Source: Lachnospiraceae bacterium Marseille-Q4251
GTDB lineage: Bacteria; Bacillota; Clostridia; Lachnospirales; Lachnospiraceae
Length of the DNA stretch: 64,000 bases
Assembly: GCA_018223435.1 (NCBI GenBank)
Contig: JAGTTO010000001.1
Location: 2,108,001 to 2,172,000, forward strand
Direction of reading: 5' to 3'
The position numbers were made by a program, and so were the translations under genes. How positions within the stretch are numbered: position 1 is the first letter of the stretch; the number at the start of each line of letters is the position of its first letter. The notes beneath the pieces are model-generated. The model made no database searches. It saw only the letters and a list, made by a program, of their open reading frames with translations, and was not told where the DNA came from. Positions 1-8,371 of the stretch are shown here, piece by piece.

Positions 1-34
1 ACCTTGAAAATTCAATATTTCAGCCAATAAAAAA

Positions 35-103
35 GGCATAAATCTGTTCCTCTTGGTATAATGGAGTTGTCGAAAAACCATTTTAACAAAGGAGATTTAT
101 GCC
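35..103 (+). promoter_or_regulatory. Inverted repeat that can mask the IS4 transposase ribosome binding site
   Basis: GGCATAAATCT at 35-45 is perfectly complementary to AGATTTATGCC at 93-103. The second arm overlaps the Shine-Dalgarno GGAG (91-94) and ends at the ATG (104). A transcript entering from outside would contain both arms and could fold to hide the start. A transcript starting inside the element, for example from the TATAAT at 56-61, would lack the first arm. This is the usual logic of IS protection against impinging transcription; its function here is inferred. Confidence 0.55.
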
Positions 104-1149
104 ATGTCCAGTATACCACAAAACCATTCCGATGAGAAAGACTTAGTTGATTGTGTTCAGAGATTTTTTTCTAAACACCATGTTGGCAAACTTCTTGCCA
201 AATGCAATGGGATGAAAGAAAAAGGTATTTCTCCCGTTTCTCTGCTTCGGTACAAACTCAGCAACATTTTTGTCGGAAGAAGTATGTATATGCAGCGACG
301 GACTGGCTCTTTTAAGGAAGAGTTTTCCAAGAACACGTTTTACCGTTTCCTTAATTCCGCAAAAACAAACTGGCTCCGTTTTACTTCTCTTCTTGCCGCA
401 GATATCGTAAACAATGACATCAAAGGTCTGACGAATGATAGCAGGAAAAATGTCTTCATCATTGATGACAGTCTTTTTAACCGCACCAGCTGCAAGAAAA
501 CAGAACTGGGATCAAAAGTTTTTGATCACACGGATATGCATTTTAAAAAAGGATTCCGAATGCTTACTTTAAGCTGGAGCGATGGAAATACATTGATCCC
601 GGTAAACAGCTGTCTGCTGGCATCTGCAAAAGATACAAATATCATTGGTCCGGTAAAGACCTTTGATAACAGAACCGTTGCAGGAAAAAGACGCAAGCTT
701 GCTCAGACAAAAGCGCCGGAAGCAATGATGACCCTGTTGGACACTGCCCTCACTGCAGGAATGAAAGCGGATTATGTCCTGTTTGATTCCTGGTTTTCCA
801 ACCCGGCACAAGTCACAGACATTCACTCAAAAGGTATGAATGTGATCGCCATGATCAAGAAAAGCAGCCGGATCAAATATTCATACTGTGGTGAACAGCT
901 GAACATCAAAGAGATTTATTCCCGGAATAAGAAGCGTCGTGGCAGATCAAAATATCTGCTTTCCGTTGACGTTATGGTCGGAAAAGAGAATCCGATTCCA
1001 GCAAAGATTGTTTGTGTAAGGAACAAAGCGAATCGCAAGGAGTGGCTTGCTTTTATCTGCACAGATACGACTCTTTCCGAAGAAGAGATCATTCGTATTT
1101 ATGGAAAACGCTGGCAGATTGAAGTTTTCTTCAAGACCTGCAAATCTAT

Positions 1150-1157
1150 GCTGAACC
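1150..1157. repeat. Target site duplication, left copy (GCTGAACC)
   Basis: The 8-bp GCTGAACC directly before the inner IS is repeated exactly at 2649-2656 directly after it. Eight base pairs is the usual duplication length for IS256-family insertions. The sequence lies in the codons for MLN of the IS4 transposase. Confidence 0.9.
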
Positions 1158-1179
1158 GGGAGTATCCCAAAGTTTGTGT

Positions 1180-1225
1180 AAACCTCCAAACTGATGTAAG
1201 ATAGAATTACTCAGTTTGGAGGTTT
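1180..1225 (+). promoter_or_regulatory. 15-bp perfect hairpin covering the IS256 transposase Shine-Dalgarno
   Basis: Bases 1180-1194 are the exact reverse complement of 1211-1225, with a 16-nt loop. The downstream arm contains the TTGGAGG ribosome binding site (1216-1222) of the transposase, whose ATG is at 1231. Read-through from the host gene would form this stem and block translation. This is direct from sequence; the regulatory reading is inference from known IS control mechanisms. Confidence 0.65.
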
Positions 1226-1230
1226 ATTTT

Positions 1231-2478
1231 ATGGCAAGAAAAAAGGATTCACCACAAAAAGCAGCGCTTAGAGAACTCATGGGAAACTACCTGAAAGAAA
1301 ACAATGTAAAAGTAAAAGATGGAACAGATGTTAATTCCATTATGCGGGATATGATGTCTATCATTTTGGAAGGTGCCCTTGATCAGGAACTGGATGAAGA
1401 ACTGGGATATTCCAAGTATGATTATCGAAATAAAGAAACCGATAATTCCAGGAATGGACATTCCCAGAAAACGTTACATACCAGTTACGGAGATATGGAG
1501 ATTGATATTCCAAGGGATCGAAAAGGTGACTTCGAACCACAGGTTGTAAAGAAGTATCAGAATTCGATTACGCAAGACATGGAAGAAAAGATCATTTCCA
1601 TGTACGCAAAAGGAATGACTACTGCCGATATAGAAAGCCACATGCGTGAATTATACGATCTTGAGATCTCCGACAGTACTGTCAGCCGGATTACTGATAA
1701 GATCCTGCCAATAGTAAAAGAATGGCAGGAAAGGCCATTAGAAAGTGTGTATGCTGTTGTATTTATGGATGCGATCCATTTCCATGCCCGTAATGAGGGG
1801 CGGATTGTAAAACGTGCTGTTTACATTGCGATTGGGATCGATATGGAAGGACGTAAGGATGTCCTCGGAATGTATGTTGGTCAAAATGAAAGTGCCAAGT
1901 TCTGGCTCTCCATCCTGAATGGCCTGAAAAACCGGGGTGTAGAAGATATATTGATTGCGTGTGTGGATGGACTGACCGGTTTTCCACAAGCAATTGAAGC
2001 AGTATTTCCCCAGACCGAGATCCAGCAGTGCATAATCCATCAGATCAGGAATACCACGAAATTTGTTTCTTACAAAGAGATCAAACCACTTATGGCAGAT
2101 CTGAAGCGTGTATATGCAGCTCCTACAGAAGAAGTTGCATTGGCAGAACTGGACAGCTTTGACGAAAAATGGAGCGGGAAATACCCTAAGATTGCAAAGT
2201 CATGGAAAGATAACTGGGCAAATCTTTCAACGTATTTTAAGTATCCGGAAGCTGTCAGACGTCTGATCTATACCACGAACACGATTGAAGGATTTAACCG
2301 TCAGCTCCGGAAAGTCACCAAATCCAAGACGGTATTTCCATCCGATGACAGTCTCCTGAAAATGCTGTATCTGGCCATGATAGATATCACCAAAAAATGG
2401 ACGGGACACCGTCAGGATTGGGGACAAATCCATTCTCAGCTGGAAATTTTCTTCGAAGAAAGATTGGAAAGGTTATAA
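1231..2478 (+). CDS. IS256/Mutator-family transposase
   Basis: This is a 415-residue DDE transposase catalysing excision and insertion of its own element. The catalytic acids are visible in FMDAIHFHAR (first D), ACVDGLTGFPQAI (second D, followed by the CIIHQIR motif) and TTNTIEGFNRQLRK (E). Length is normal for the family. A TTG at 1216 would extend the frame, but it lies inside the GGAGG site, so the ATG at 1231 is the better start. The gene lies between the masking hairpin and a terminator-like stem and appears intact. Confidence 0.92.
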   Translation: MARKKDSPQKAALRELMGNYLKENNVKVKDGTDVNSIMRDMMSIILEGALDQELDEELGYSKYDYRNKETDNSRNGHSQKTLHTSYGDMEIDIPRDRKGDFEPQVVKKYQNSITQDMEEKIISMYAKGMTTADIESHMRELYDLEISDSTVSRITDKILPIVKEWQERPLESVYAVVFMDAIHFHARNEGRIVKRAVYIAIGIDMEGRKDVLGMYVGQNESAKFWLSILNGLKNRGVEDILIACVDGLTGFPQAIEAVFPQTEIQQCIIHQIRNTTKFVSYKEIKPLMADLKRVYAAPTEEVALAELDSFDEKWSGKYPKIAKSWKDNWANLSTYFKYPEAVRRLIYTTNTIEGFNRQLRKVTKSKTVFPSDDSLLKMLYLAMIDITKKWTGHRQDWGQIHSQLEIFFEERLERL

Positions 2479-2555
2479 GCAGAATGCATGCTAGGCAGGG
2501 CTGGCACAGCCAGTCCTGCTTGACATGCCTTAAAACTGCATTATAATACAAACAA

Positions 2556-2585
2556 GGACAGAACCCTGAAAAACAGGTTCTGTCC
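2556..2585 (+). terminator. Stem-loop downstream of IS256 transposase
   Basis: GGACAGAACC (2556-2565) and GGTTCTGTCC (2576-2585) form a perfect 10-bp stem with a 10-nt loop. There is no clear T tract, so termination is plausible but not certain. Confidence 0.4.
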
Positions 2586-2648
2586 TCGATAACTAATGAC
2601 ATATCTTACATCAGTTTTTTCTGTTTACACAAAACTTGAAACGCTCTC

Positions 2649-2656
2649 GCTGAACC
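2649..2656. repeat. Target site duplication, right copy (GCTGAACC)
   Basis: Identical to 1150-1157. It marks the right boundary of the inner IS256-type element and the point where the IS4 transposase frame resumes. Confidence 0.9.
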
Positions 2657-3033
2657 TGATTGGAGAATGCCACAGCCTATCTTATGACGCACTGACAGCC
2701 CATGTGGCCATTGTGTTTACCAGATATATGTTACTTGCGATGGAACAGCGCCAAAATGAAGATCAGAGAACTCTTGGTGAGTTGTTCTTCTTTCTTGTCG
2801 ATGAAATGGCAGACATTACTTTCAGCAGATCGCTTGCTATTCTGATGGCTGTCTTAATGGCAAGCCTTCAGGAAATCTTAAAGCTCAGTGACGAACAACT
2901 GACTGCTTTTACTGCTGATTTTGAGGCAAGATTACCAGAATATCTGCGTAATGCACTTCATCCAGAGATTGCAACGGCATAAATCACTATTTTGTTAGCT
3001 GAAATATTGAATTTTTAAGGTACGAATCCCATT

Positions 3034-3273
3034 TTAGGTATGGGAAGTCTTAGTTAGTAAATTAGAGTTAAGTGTCGCATATGTGACTTTATCTATACCT
3101 GAAAGCGTAGTCTCTTTTAATGAAAACTTTTCATATAATTTTTCTAAAAATTCTTTGTATTTCATTTCCGGAACAACTATATCTTTCTGGTACATCGTTT
3201 GTAATTGTTCTATATAATTTGATTTAGTTTCATCAATATAGAAATTTTCATTTTTAAACACTTGTTGTCCCAT
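3034..3273 (-). CDS. Small hypothetical protein (79 aa)
   Basis: I do not recognise this protein. It is charged, Lys/Glu rich and probably helical, without membrane segments. The ATG has an AGGAG site seven bases upstream, so the start is credible, and it overlaps the end of the preceding frame by 20 nt, as in an operon. It ends just outside the right end of the IS4 element. It may be the tail gene of a locus whose upstream part was lost. Confidence 0.45.
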   Translation of the reverse strand: MGQQVFKNENFYIDETKSNYIEQLQTMYQKDIVVPEMKYKEFLEKLYEKFSLKETTLSGIDKVTYATLNSNLLTKTSHT

Positions 3274-3405
3274 TAATTTCTCCTATTCTTATCCAAAAAT
3301 TTTCATTATAAAAATATGCTTGTAATCCGGTTGTTTTTATGCGAACTTTACTTACCCTTTCAGGAATTGTACATGTTCCTATAACTGCAGATTTTCTGCG
3401 CATGG
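3254..3405 (-). pseudogene. C-terminal fragment of an unrecognised gene
   Basis: The frame ending at 3254 reads ...RIKTTGLQAYFYNENF... and stops 20 nt inside the next gene. The upstream end runs into transposase debris on the other strand, and no start with a ribosome binding site is present. I read it as the 3' remnant of a gene cut by an old insertion. The exact upstream boundary is uncertain. Confidence 0.35.
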
Positions 3406-3417
3406 CAGGAAAAAGAA

Positions 3418-3627
3418 CCATTAAACCATACCGGAAGTAACTGGATGAAATATATCCCGTTGTTCCTGTACTCTTTCCGGCGGAATATAGAAACCAGTTA
3501 TTATGAGCAGAAAACATTCTGGTCTTTTTGCAGCTACATGGTGCGGATTCACAAAGGGATTGAGATGCTGGTCAATCTGATCAATATCAGCTACTGTGCA
3601 ATGAAACTGTTGCCGTATCAGGAATAA
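3418..3627 (+). pseudogene. Transposase C-terminal fragment
   Basis: The frame reads GSNWMKYIPLFLYSFRRN and continues with a FWSFCSYMVR segment and a VNLINISYCAMK segment. This is the C-terminal style of a DDE transposase of a different group from the IS4 element at 1-3021. No catalytic residues or start remain. It shows that the region has taken repeated insertions. The family is not certain. Confidence 0.5.
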
Positions 3628-3707
3628 AATCTACATGGATGATGAACATCGGCTGGTTCACCGACAGGGATATCATTTATAAAGTGGTGTTTCATAAGAC
3701 ACCTACC

Positions 3708-4829
3708 TTAATAAATTACACTTGTTATATATTTTTCGCAAGGTTGAGTATTGACTACCATTGAGACTTTATCACATACTTCCGTCTTCTTCACATTCGC
3801 CCAGATCTGAAGCAAACTTTCTGTCTGACTTTCTTCATTTTCCCGTGTCCAGAACCATGTATAAAGACCACCATCCAATGTTGCAGAAGGATAAGAAAGA
3901 AGACGATATTCGATTCCCAAATTCTCCCTAAACTGGTCAAGAACTACATCTTTAAAATCATTCAAATTCTCTCCTGTAAATTCAATTCGCACCGTGTCCA
4001 GTCCGCTAAGACCGGACGCATCGTCTGCAAACTCCAGAAATACCGTTCCTTCCTCTGTTCCATATGTCACTTTTTCTGCTGCCCTATAAATAACTCTGCC
4101 CAGTTCCTTATCCTCTGACTCAAAATCAAGAGTTTCACCAAGGAACTCTTCCGCTTCTTCCTTTGACAGATTCCAAGGCAAGCCTTGATAAGTAAAATCC
4201 TCTGTCTGCACAAAACTGGAAACGTCTATTTCTTTCTCTCGATTTTCAACCGGTTTCATCCGCACTACGGCCGCTGCCAACTGACTGGTATTACCATTTA
4301 TAATATGTCCCAACATAATCATATTTCTCCAGTCATCCCGCTCCTGAAACCAGGTTCTCTGATTCATCATACTGTCATCTGTAATCTGCACATCTTCTGT
4401 AACATAGGTCGGTTCACCTAAAAGCTCTTCAAAACTCTCATTCAGCTGTTTCCAAAGTGCAGTCCCTTCTTCCAGCGGCAGCGTTTCAAAATTAAATTGC
4501 ATATTATAGAGACCGTCTTCCTCATAGAAATCACATTCCAGCTGTGCCTGATAATCCTTCCAGGAATAAGCTTTATCAGCTTTGTAAATCTCACTTCCTT
4601 CGATCTGTGGTAAATCTTCAGGCTGCTCCAAAGTTACATCAAGATATTTTTCCACCTCTTCTTCAGAACTTCCCCAGGCAAGTGTTCCGTACTGATAAGT
4701 GCCATCGGTCTGTACCCAATCGCTAAAACAAAGTTCAAAAGGATCTGTATTATTTTCTTCCGCAGAAATATTTATTACTAATATAAAAAGCAATATAGCT
4801 GTAAACGCAATCAATTTTTCTTTCTTCAT
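3708..4829 (-). CDS. Secreted protein with two related modules, unknown function
   Basis: The product is 373 aa with an N-terminal signal peptide (MKKEKLIAFTAILLFILVI, cleavage likely after NISA). Two halves each begin with a similar motif, YQYGTLAWGSSEEEVEKYL near residue 48 and YQGLPWNLSKEEAEEFLG near residue 217, so it is an internal duplication of a roughly 165-residue acidic module. The ATG at 4829 has a GGAGG nine bases upstream; a GTG two codons earlier is less likely. It lies just downstream of the Cys-rich secreted protein on the same strand and may be co-transcribed with it. I cannot assign a function. Confidence 0.75.
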   Translation of the reverse strand: MKKEKLIAFTAILLFILVINISAEENNTDPFELCFSDWVQTDGTYQYGTLAWGSSEEEVEKYLDVTLEQPEDLPQIEGSEIYKADKAYSWKDYQAQLECDFYEEDGLYNMQFNFETLPLEEGTALWKQLNESFEELLGEPTYVTEDVQITDDSMMNQRTWFQERDDWRNMIMLGHIINGNTSQLAAAVVRMKPVENREKEIDVSSFVQTEDFTYQGLPWNLSKEEAEEFLGETLDFESEDKELGRVIYRAAEKVTYGTEEGTVFLEFADDASGLSGLDTVRIEFTGENLNDFKDVVLDQFRENLGIEYRLLSYPSATLDGGLYTWFWTRENEESQTESLLQIWANVKKTEVCDKVSMVVNTQPCEKYITSVIY

Positions 4830-4878
4830 TAACACAGACCTCCCTGACTAAATTTCACCTAAAAAATATTTTCATTTT

Positions 4879-5265
4879 TTAATACCACTGTCCACCTTTA
4901 CACGGCTTTACATTATTGCATATTGAATGTACTTCATAACATTCATGCCATCCCCCACTAATTATCGGATCATACTGACGCACTTTACATTGTGGACAAA
5001 TATATCCTCTATATGTTGAAATATAGTATTTAATTGTACAACTGCTCTTATTATAACATTTTCCTGAGCCATCACTCTTTTTTTCATTATTACATTCTAA
5101 AACAGTAAAGCTACTTACAGGGCAATACGGACACATCCCTATAAGAGAAATAGAATCGTCCCCAAAACCACTTCTATTTGATTTAGCTGATGTTTTAAAC
5201 GGTACTACTAACATTATAATCATACATAAAGAGATCATAATTTTAATAAAGCTCTTTTTCCTCAT
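4879..5265 (-). CDS. Small secreted cysteine-rich protein
   Basis: The product is 128 aa. The signal peptide covers roughly residues 1-28 (MRKKSFIKIMISLCMIIMLV, ending FKTSA). The mature part is rich in cysteine, with CPYC and CPQC pairs plus isolated cysteines, suggesting disulfides or a zinc ribbon. The start at 5265 is chosen because GGAGG stands directly upstream; a longer frame upstream lacks one. It forms a likely pair with the two-module secreted protein downstream. Function unknown. Confidence 0.65.
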   Translation of the reverse strand: MRKKSFIKIMISLCMIIMLVVPFKTSAKSNRSGFGDDSISLIGMCPYCPVSSFTVLECNNEKKSDGSGKCYNKSSCTIKYYISTYRGYICPQCKVRQYDPIISGGWHECYEVHSICNNVKPCKGGQWY

Positions 5266-5510
5266 ATCAATTCCTCCATTTAAAAATAAAATCACATTTT
5301 TAGTTAATTTAAAATTTGCCACCACATTATTATCACTTCCTTTCTATATAGTCAGTTAATTTTTATGTATTCTCATTTTTTTACAACTTCTTTTGTCTAC
5401 ATCTTATCATTATTTGTATTTTTTTGTCAACAATTATTTATTTCATCTAGGTATTTTATTATATTTATATTTGTGCTATATTATATTTATCCGAAAGGAG
5501 GGAATCGTTT

Positions 5511-5882
5511 TTGGCCAGAAACGACAGCTTACGAAGGGGAAATAATATAGAAATGTTGATTTTATCCATTTTGTCAACCGAAGATTGCTATGGATATCAG
5601 CTTTCCCTTTTAATCAAAGATTACTCTCAGGGAAAAATATCTCTTCCCGAGGGATCGCTTTACCCGGCTTTATACAAATTAGTAGATAACGGTCTGATAT
5701 CCGATGAAAAAAGACAGGTCGGCAAGCGACTTACCCGTGTTTATTATCATATGGAACCGGAAGGAAAAGATTATCTGAATCAATTGATTGAAGAATACAA
5801 TTCTCTTCACTCTGGTATTCAATCAATCCTCAACAAGACAAAGGAAGGAGACGAACTTACTCATGTTCAAAAAACGCAATGA
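5511..5882 (+). CDS. PadR-family transcriptional regulator
   Basis: The product is 123 aa with the PadR winged helix. ILSILSTEDCYGYQL and EGSLYPALYKLVDNGLI are the usual family motifs, followed by the wing with YYHMEPEGKDYL and a C-terminal dimerisation helix. It starts with TTG, placed by an AAAGGAGGG site eight bases upstream. PadR proteins are repressors that often control neighbouring membrane or transport genes. The next gene overlaps it by 20 nt, so the two are translationally coupled. Confidence 0.9.
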   Translation: MARNDSLRRGNNIEMLILSILSTEDCYGYQLSLLIKDYSQGKISLPEGSLYPALYKLVDNGLISDEKRQVGKRLTRVYYHMEPEGKDYLNQLIEEYNSLHSGIQSILNKTKEGDELTHVQKTQ

Positions 5883-6258
5883 TTTTGATCAGTATTTAAA
5901 AAATGTTCGGATTTCTTTTCCCGTGTTTCATAAAGCGGAGCGTCGGTTTTTTCAGGATTTTTCCGCTAACGTGCGGGAATATCAGGCTATCCATCCTATG
6001 AGTACACTTTCTGATTTAGAAGGAGAGTTTGGACGCCCAAAGGATATCATTATGGATTATTTTTATAATATGAACTCCTCTTCTTATCTTCTCTATATGA
6101 AAAGGGCCCGCTATTTAAGAATTATTACTGGTGCTGTTATCGTTTTCCTTTTATTTAGCGCTGTTGCAGAAAGTTATCTTTATTTTACTATGTATAAAGA
6201 ATGGGCTGCCACTAAAGTAACAACAGAACAATCTGTCATTTATTATCTGGATGATTAA
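5863..6258 (+). CDS. HAAS/DUF1700-like membrane protein, partner of PadR
   Basis: The product is 131 aa. Residues 1-70 look like the HAAS (DUF1700-type) domain: FDQYLKNV at the start, then MSTLSDLEGEFGRPKDI. A membrane helix follows at about 88-108 (IITGAVIVFLLFSAVAESYL) with a short external tail. Genes of this kind are commonly paired with PadR regulators and are thought to act as a membrane signalling partner. The ATG at 5863 follows an AGGAG site; longer upstream frames overlap padR and lack one. Confidence 0.75.
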   Translation: MFKKRNDFDQYLKNVRISFPVFHKAERRFFQDFSANVREYQAIHPMSTLSDLEGEFGRPKDIIMDYFYNMNSSSYLLYMKRARYLRIITGAVIVFLLFSAVAESYLYFTMYKEWAATKVTTEQSVIYYLDD

Positions 6259-6279
6259 CACACATGGAGGAATTTTATT

Positions 6280-6747
6280 ATGAAGAACGTAAAAACTTTT
6301 TTGTTTACAATAATAGGTATTTTTCTTCTATTTTCTTGTTCTGCATCTGCCGCTTCTACTGTTACAACATCCGAAATTTATTCCTTAGCAAACGGGGATT
6401 ACTTAGAAACTATTCTGATTCAGGATTCAACTTCAAGAGCAACGTCTTCTACAAAAAGCGGTCAGAAAACTACATACTATAAATCTTCATCGGGAGTAAC
6501 TTTATGGTCTGTAACTGTAAAAGCAAGTTTTTCTTATACTTATGGAAAATCCAGCACCTGTACCTCTGTTACTGGAAGTTCTGCTTCCAGTTCTGTTGCT
6601 TGGAAAGTTTCCAGTGCTTCTTCTAAAAAAAATGGGAATACAGCAACTGCATCAGCAACTGGGTATCACTATACCAATGGTGCTTTAGTCGAATCTTTAT
6701 CCCGATCTGTTTCTCTTTCCTGTGATATATACGGATCTTTATCGTAA
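6280..6747 (+). CDS. Secreted Ser/Thr-rich beta protein of unknown function
   Basis: The product is 155 aa with a clear signal peptide (ending SCSASAAS). The mature part is strongly enriched in Ser and Thr and alternates polar residues in a beta-strand pattern (SVTVKASFSYTYG; TATASATGYHY). The ATG follows GGAGG. It is the third gene after padR and the HAAS protein and is closed by a strong terminator, so it is probably the product controlled by this operon. I do not know its role; an exported structural or antagonistic protein is possible. Confidence 0.7.
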   Translation: MKNVKTFLFTIIGIFLLFSCSASAASTVTTSEIYSLANGDYLETILIQDSTSRATSSTKSGQKTTYYKSSSGVTLWSVTVKASFSYTYGKSSTCTSVTGSSASSSVAWKVSSASSKKNGNTATASATGYHYTNGALVESLSRSVSLSCDIYGSLS

Positions 6748-6767
6748 CTTTTTATTTTTCTCCAAAA

Positions 6768-6808
6768 AAATCTGGGTGAAATCGTTTTTATGGATTTCAC
6801 CCAGATTT
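6768..6808. terminator. Strong bidirectional terminator
   Basis: A perfect 16-bp stem, 6768-6783 with 6793-6808, has a 9-nt loop, an A run before it and T residues after it. It lies between the secreted-protein gene and opposing genes. Confidence 0.9.
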
Positions 6809-6902
6809 TGCTGATATCCTATCTGGCACTATTCAAATGGAACTCTAATTATCTATCCGATAACTACTTTTTTCTGTTCGATAAAATCAAGCAAAAAAGT
6901 TA

Positions 6903-7235
6903 CTATACAATACTCATACTTTCTTTCATCCATTCTTCTACTTTATCCCTGCTGATTTTCACCGCTTCTGCAATCTTATCGACAGGAAACCCCATCTCAG
7001 CCAGAGAAAGCGCCGTTTCTCTGGCTTTCTTTAATTTGCCTTCAGCTACACCAGCTTCAATACCAGCTTCAACACCGGCTTCATACTCTGCCTTACGAAG
7101 TTTCTGCTCCTCCTCTTCTTTGTTGTATTCAAAGATACTCACGGCAATCACCTCCGCACGATTTGCTCTCAGAATTTTTTCCAAAATGATTTCTGAAATG
7201 TATTTAAGATTCGGGAGCCGTTTTTCTATATCACT
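6903..7235 (-). pseudogene. C-terminal fragment of an Rpn/PD-(D/E)XK-type protein
   Basis: The frame reads KYISEIILEKILRANRAEV, then SIFEYNKEEEEQ, then a Glu/Gly-Val repeat (EAGVEAGIEAGVAEG), and ends in a small helical domain. This is the usual tail of Rpn/PDDEXK-family transposase-like nucleases that are abundant in Lachnospiraceae. The nuclease domain is absent. The fragment begins immediately after the stop of the zinc-ribbon gene, in the same frame, with no start site of its own. Read as a remnant. Confidence 0.6.
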
Positions 7236-7577
7236 TTATAAACGGGATTCCACATAATCCCGGCCACAGTTTTTGCAGAAGAGAGAATATTTTGGATTGT
7301 ATTCCCCACAGTCCGGGCAATACCAGTCTCCATTTTCCAGAGGAATTACAGAAACCAGTTTCGGCGGAGCAGCTGTTTTTCCCAGTTCTTCTGCCTGAGC
7401 TTCGATCGCCATCGCACCAAGCGGAGCCAGTGAACTGCCCTTCTGCCCGGTACCTGCCAGAGAAGAAGCGATTTTATCAGTAAATTTCAATAAAATCTTG
7501 GAGCCGCAACGCTGGCAGAACTGTGTTCCTGGAAGATTCTCAAAGCCACATTTTTTACATACAATACACTTTTTCAT
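7236..7577 (-). CDS. Double zinc-ribbon protein
   Basis: The product is 113 aa. It begins with a four-cysteine ribbon (CKKCGFENLPGTQFCQRCG) and ends with another (CPDCGEYNPKYSLFCKNCG). A linker of about 45 residues rich in Ala, Gly and Leu joins them. Such proteins bind zinc and are usually adaptors; no enzyme domain is present. A possible GGGAGAAG site precedes the ATG. The fragment of an Rpn-like gene follows directly downstream. Confidence 0.7.
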   Translation of the reverse strand: MKKCIVCKKCGFENLPGTQFCQRCGSKILLKFTDKIASSLAGTGQKGSSLAPLGAMAIEAQAEELGKTAAPPKLVSVIPLENGDWYCPDCGEYNPKYSLFCKNCGRDYVESRL

Positions 7578-7619
7578 AAATTTCTTCTCCCTATATCACT
7601 CTTGAGAACTATGCAGTAT

Positions 7620-7862
7620 TTACGCGATATCCTGTACTATCTTTTTCGCCGTTTCATAAGAATCCTTTTCCACATAAACTCCGCTCTCACTCTTATGCTC
7701 AATCCCCGACACCACAGTCCGGTAAAAAATCATATGCACCAGATCGGAGAGAAAGTTAGATTTGATGGGTTCTACAGAATAGTTAATGTGATTCTGGTCC
7801 AGTCTTTTTTTGATCTGGATCATCTGCGGCGTGTCCTGTATCGTACATAATAATTTCTTCAT
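7620..7862 (-). CDS. Small hypothetical protein (80 aa), DUF2007-like
   Basis: The start is MKKLLCTIQDTPQMIQIKKR at 7862, placed by GAGGAG just upstream; a longer frame lacks a site. The pattern, a short beta strand then a helix that starts a segment-swapped alpha/beta fold (LDQNHINYSVEPIK), resembles small putative signal-transducing DUF2007 proteins. The assignment is tentative. It is a single gene on the minus strand. Confidence 0.5.
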   Translation of the reverse strand: MKKLLCTIQDTPQMIQIKKRLDQNHINYSVEPIKSNFLSDLVHMIFYRTVVSGIEHKSESGVYVEKDSYETAKKIVQDIA

Positions 7863-7961
7863 ACCTGATCTCCTCTCTGTTTTTTCACAATTCACTTTCA
7901 TTTTATAAGCTTTCCGATATTTCTATATCTGTATCTTATCATCGGGCTTATCTGTTGTCAA

Positions 7962-8215
7962 TCAGATATCATTCTTTTTATCAGGCATCGATGCGATCCC
8001 ATAACAGACAGAGCCTGGCTGTCTTTTCAAATATCAAAAAGTGCTGCCAGCATGCTCATTCCCAGTGTTTTTCCAAAACGTCCCGGCCGGGTAATCAATG
8101 TCACCTTAGCCGCGCCTGTACCCAGGAGTTCCCGGATCAGACCCGATTTATCAATATAATAATATCCATCCTTCCGGATCTCCGAAATACCTGCAGGAAT
8201 TTTCAGTTCAGACAT
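7962..8215 (-). pseudogene. Truncated AAA-ATPase-like (PF09820-type) gene
   Basis: The N-terminus MSELKIPAGISEIRKDGYYY, then DKSGLIRELL and TLITRPGRFGKTLGMSML (a Walker A-like motif), is characteristic of AAA-ATPase_like genes common in gut Firmicutes. The start at 8215 has an AAGGGGG site. After FDI a TGA stop occurs. The conserved sequence continues as KDSQAL and, in another frame, GIASMPDKKN, then is lost. Premature stop, frameshift and deletion of more than 400 residues make this a pseudogene. Confidence 0.75.
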
Positions 8216-8371
8216 CTCATTTCCCCCTTCCACAGGCAATCTTAAGTTTATCATACCATGAAGACCGGGCTTTTACAAGCAAATAGATAATTTTCTTTTC
8301 TATAAAAATTCTCCTTGTGAAACGCACCCTGAAAGCGTATCATATTAAGAAAAACTACCGGAGGTCTGCCC

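Larger units (their letters stand above)
1158..2648 (+). mobile_element. IS256-type insertion sequence, complete (1491 bp)
   Basis: The element is bounded by identical 8-bp duplications and has 26-bp imperfect terminal inverted repeats (1158-1183 against 2623-2648, 19 of 26 matching). A further inverted match, CTGATGTAAGAT at 1191-1202 against 2603-2614, lies just inside. It carries one intact transposase gene. The intact ends, frame and duplication suggest a recent insertion that may still be mobile. Confidence 0.92.
104..2982 (+). pseudogene. IS4-family transposase, interrupted
   Basis: Two pieces of one transposase are encoded by 104-1157 and 2657-2982. Joined after deletion of the inner IS and one target copy they give 1380 nt, an unbroken frame of 459 codons plus stop. 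The first piece has the DDE aspartates (IIDDSLFN; VLFDSWF) and the IS4 signature Y-x2-R-x3-E-x6-K in YGKRWQIEVFFKTCK. The second piece resumes at LIGECHSLSYDALTAH, typical of the family C-terminus. The ATG at 104 has an AAAGGAG site. As it stands the product is cut after the catalytic glutamate and gains a short foreign tail, so it is probably non-functional. Confidence 0.85.
1..3021 (+). mobile_element. IS4-type insertion sequence, disrupted by IS256-type element
   Basis: The ends carry an imperfect 24-bp inverted repeat (1-24 against 2998-3021, 23 of 24 matching). They enclose a DDE transposase gene that is split by a second insertion sequence. Removing the inner element and one copy of its target duplication leaves about 1.52 kb, a normal size for an IS4-family element. 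The left end coincides with the first base of the window, so the flanking target duplication cannot be checked. The element is inactive unless transposase is supplied in trans. The family call rests on the transposase signature, not a database match. Confidence 0.85.
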
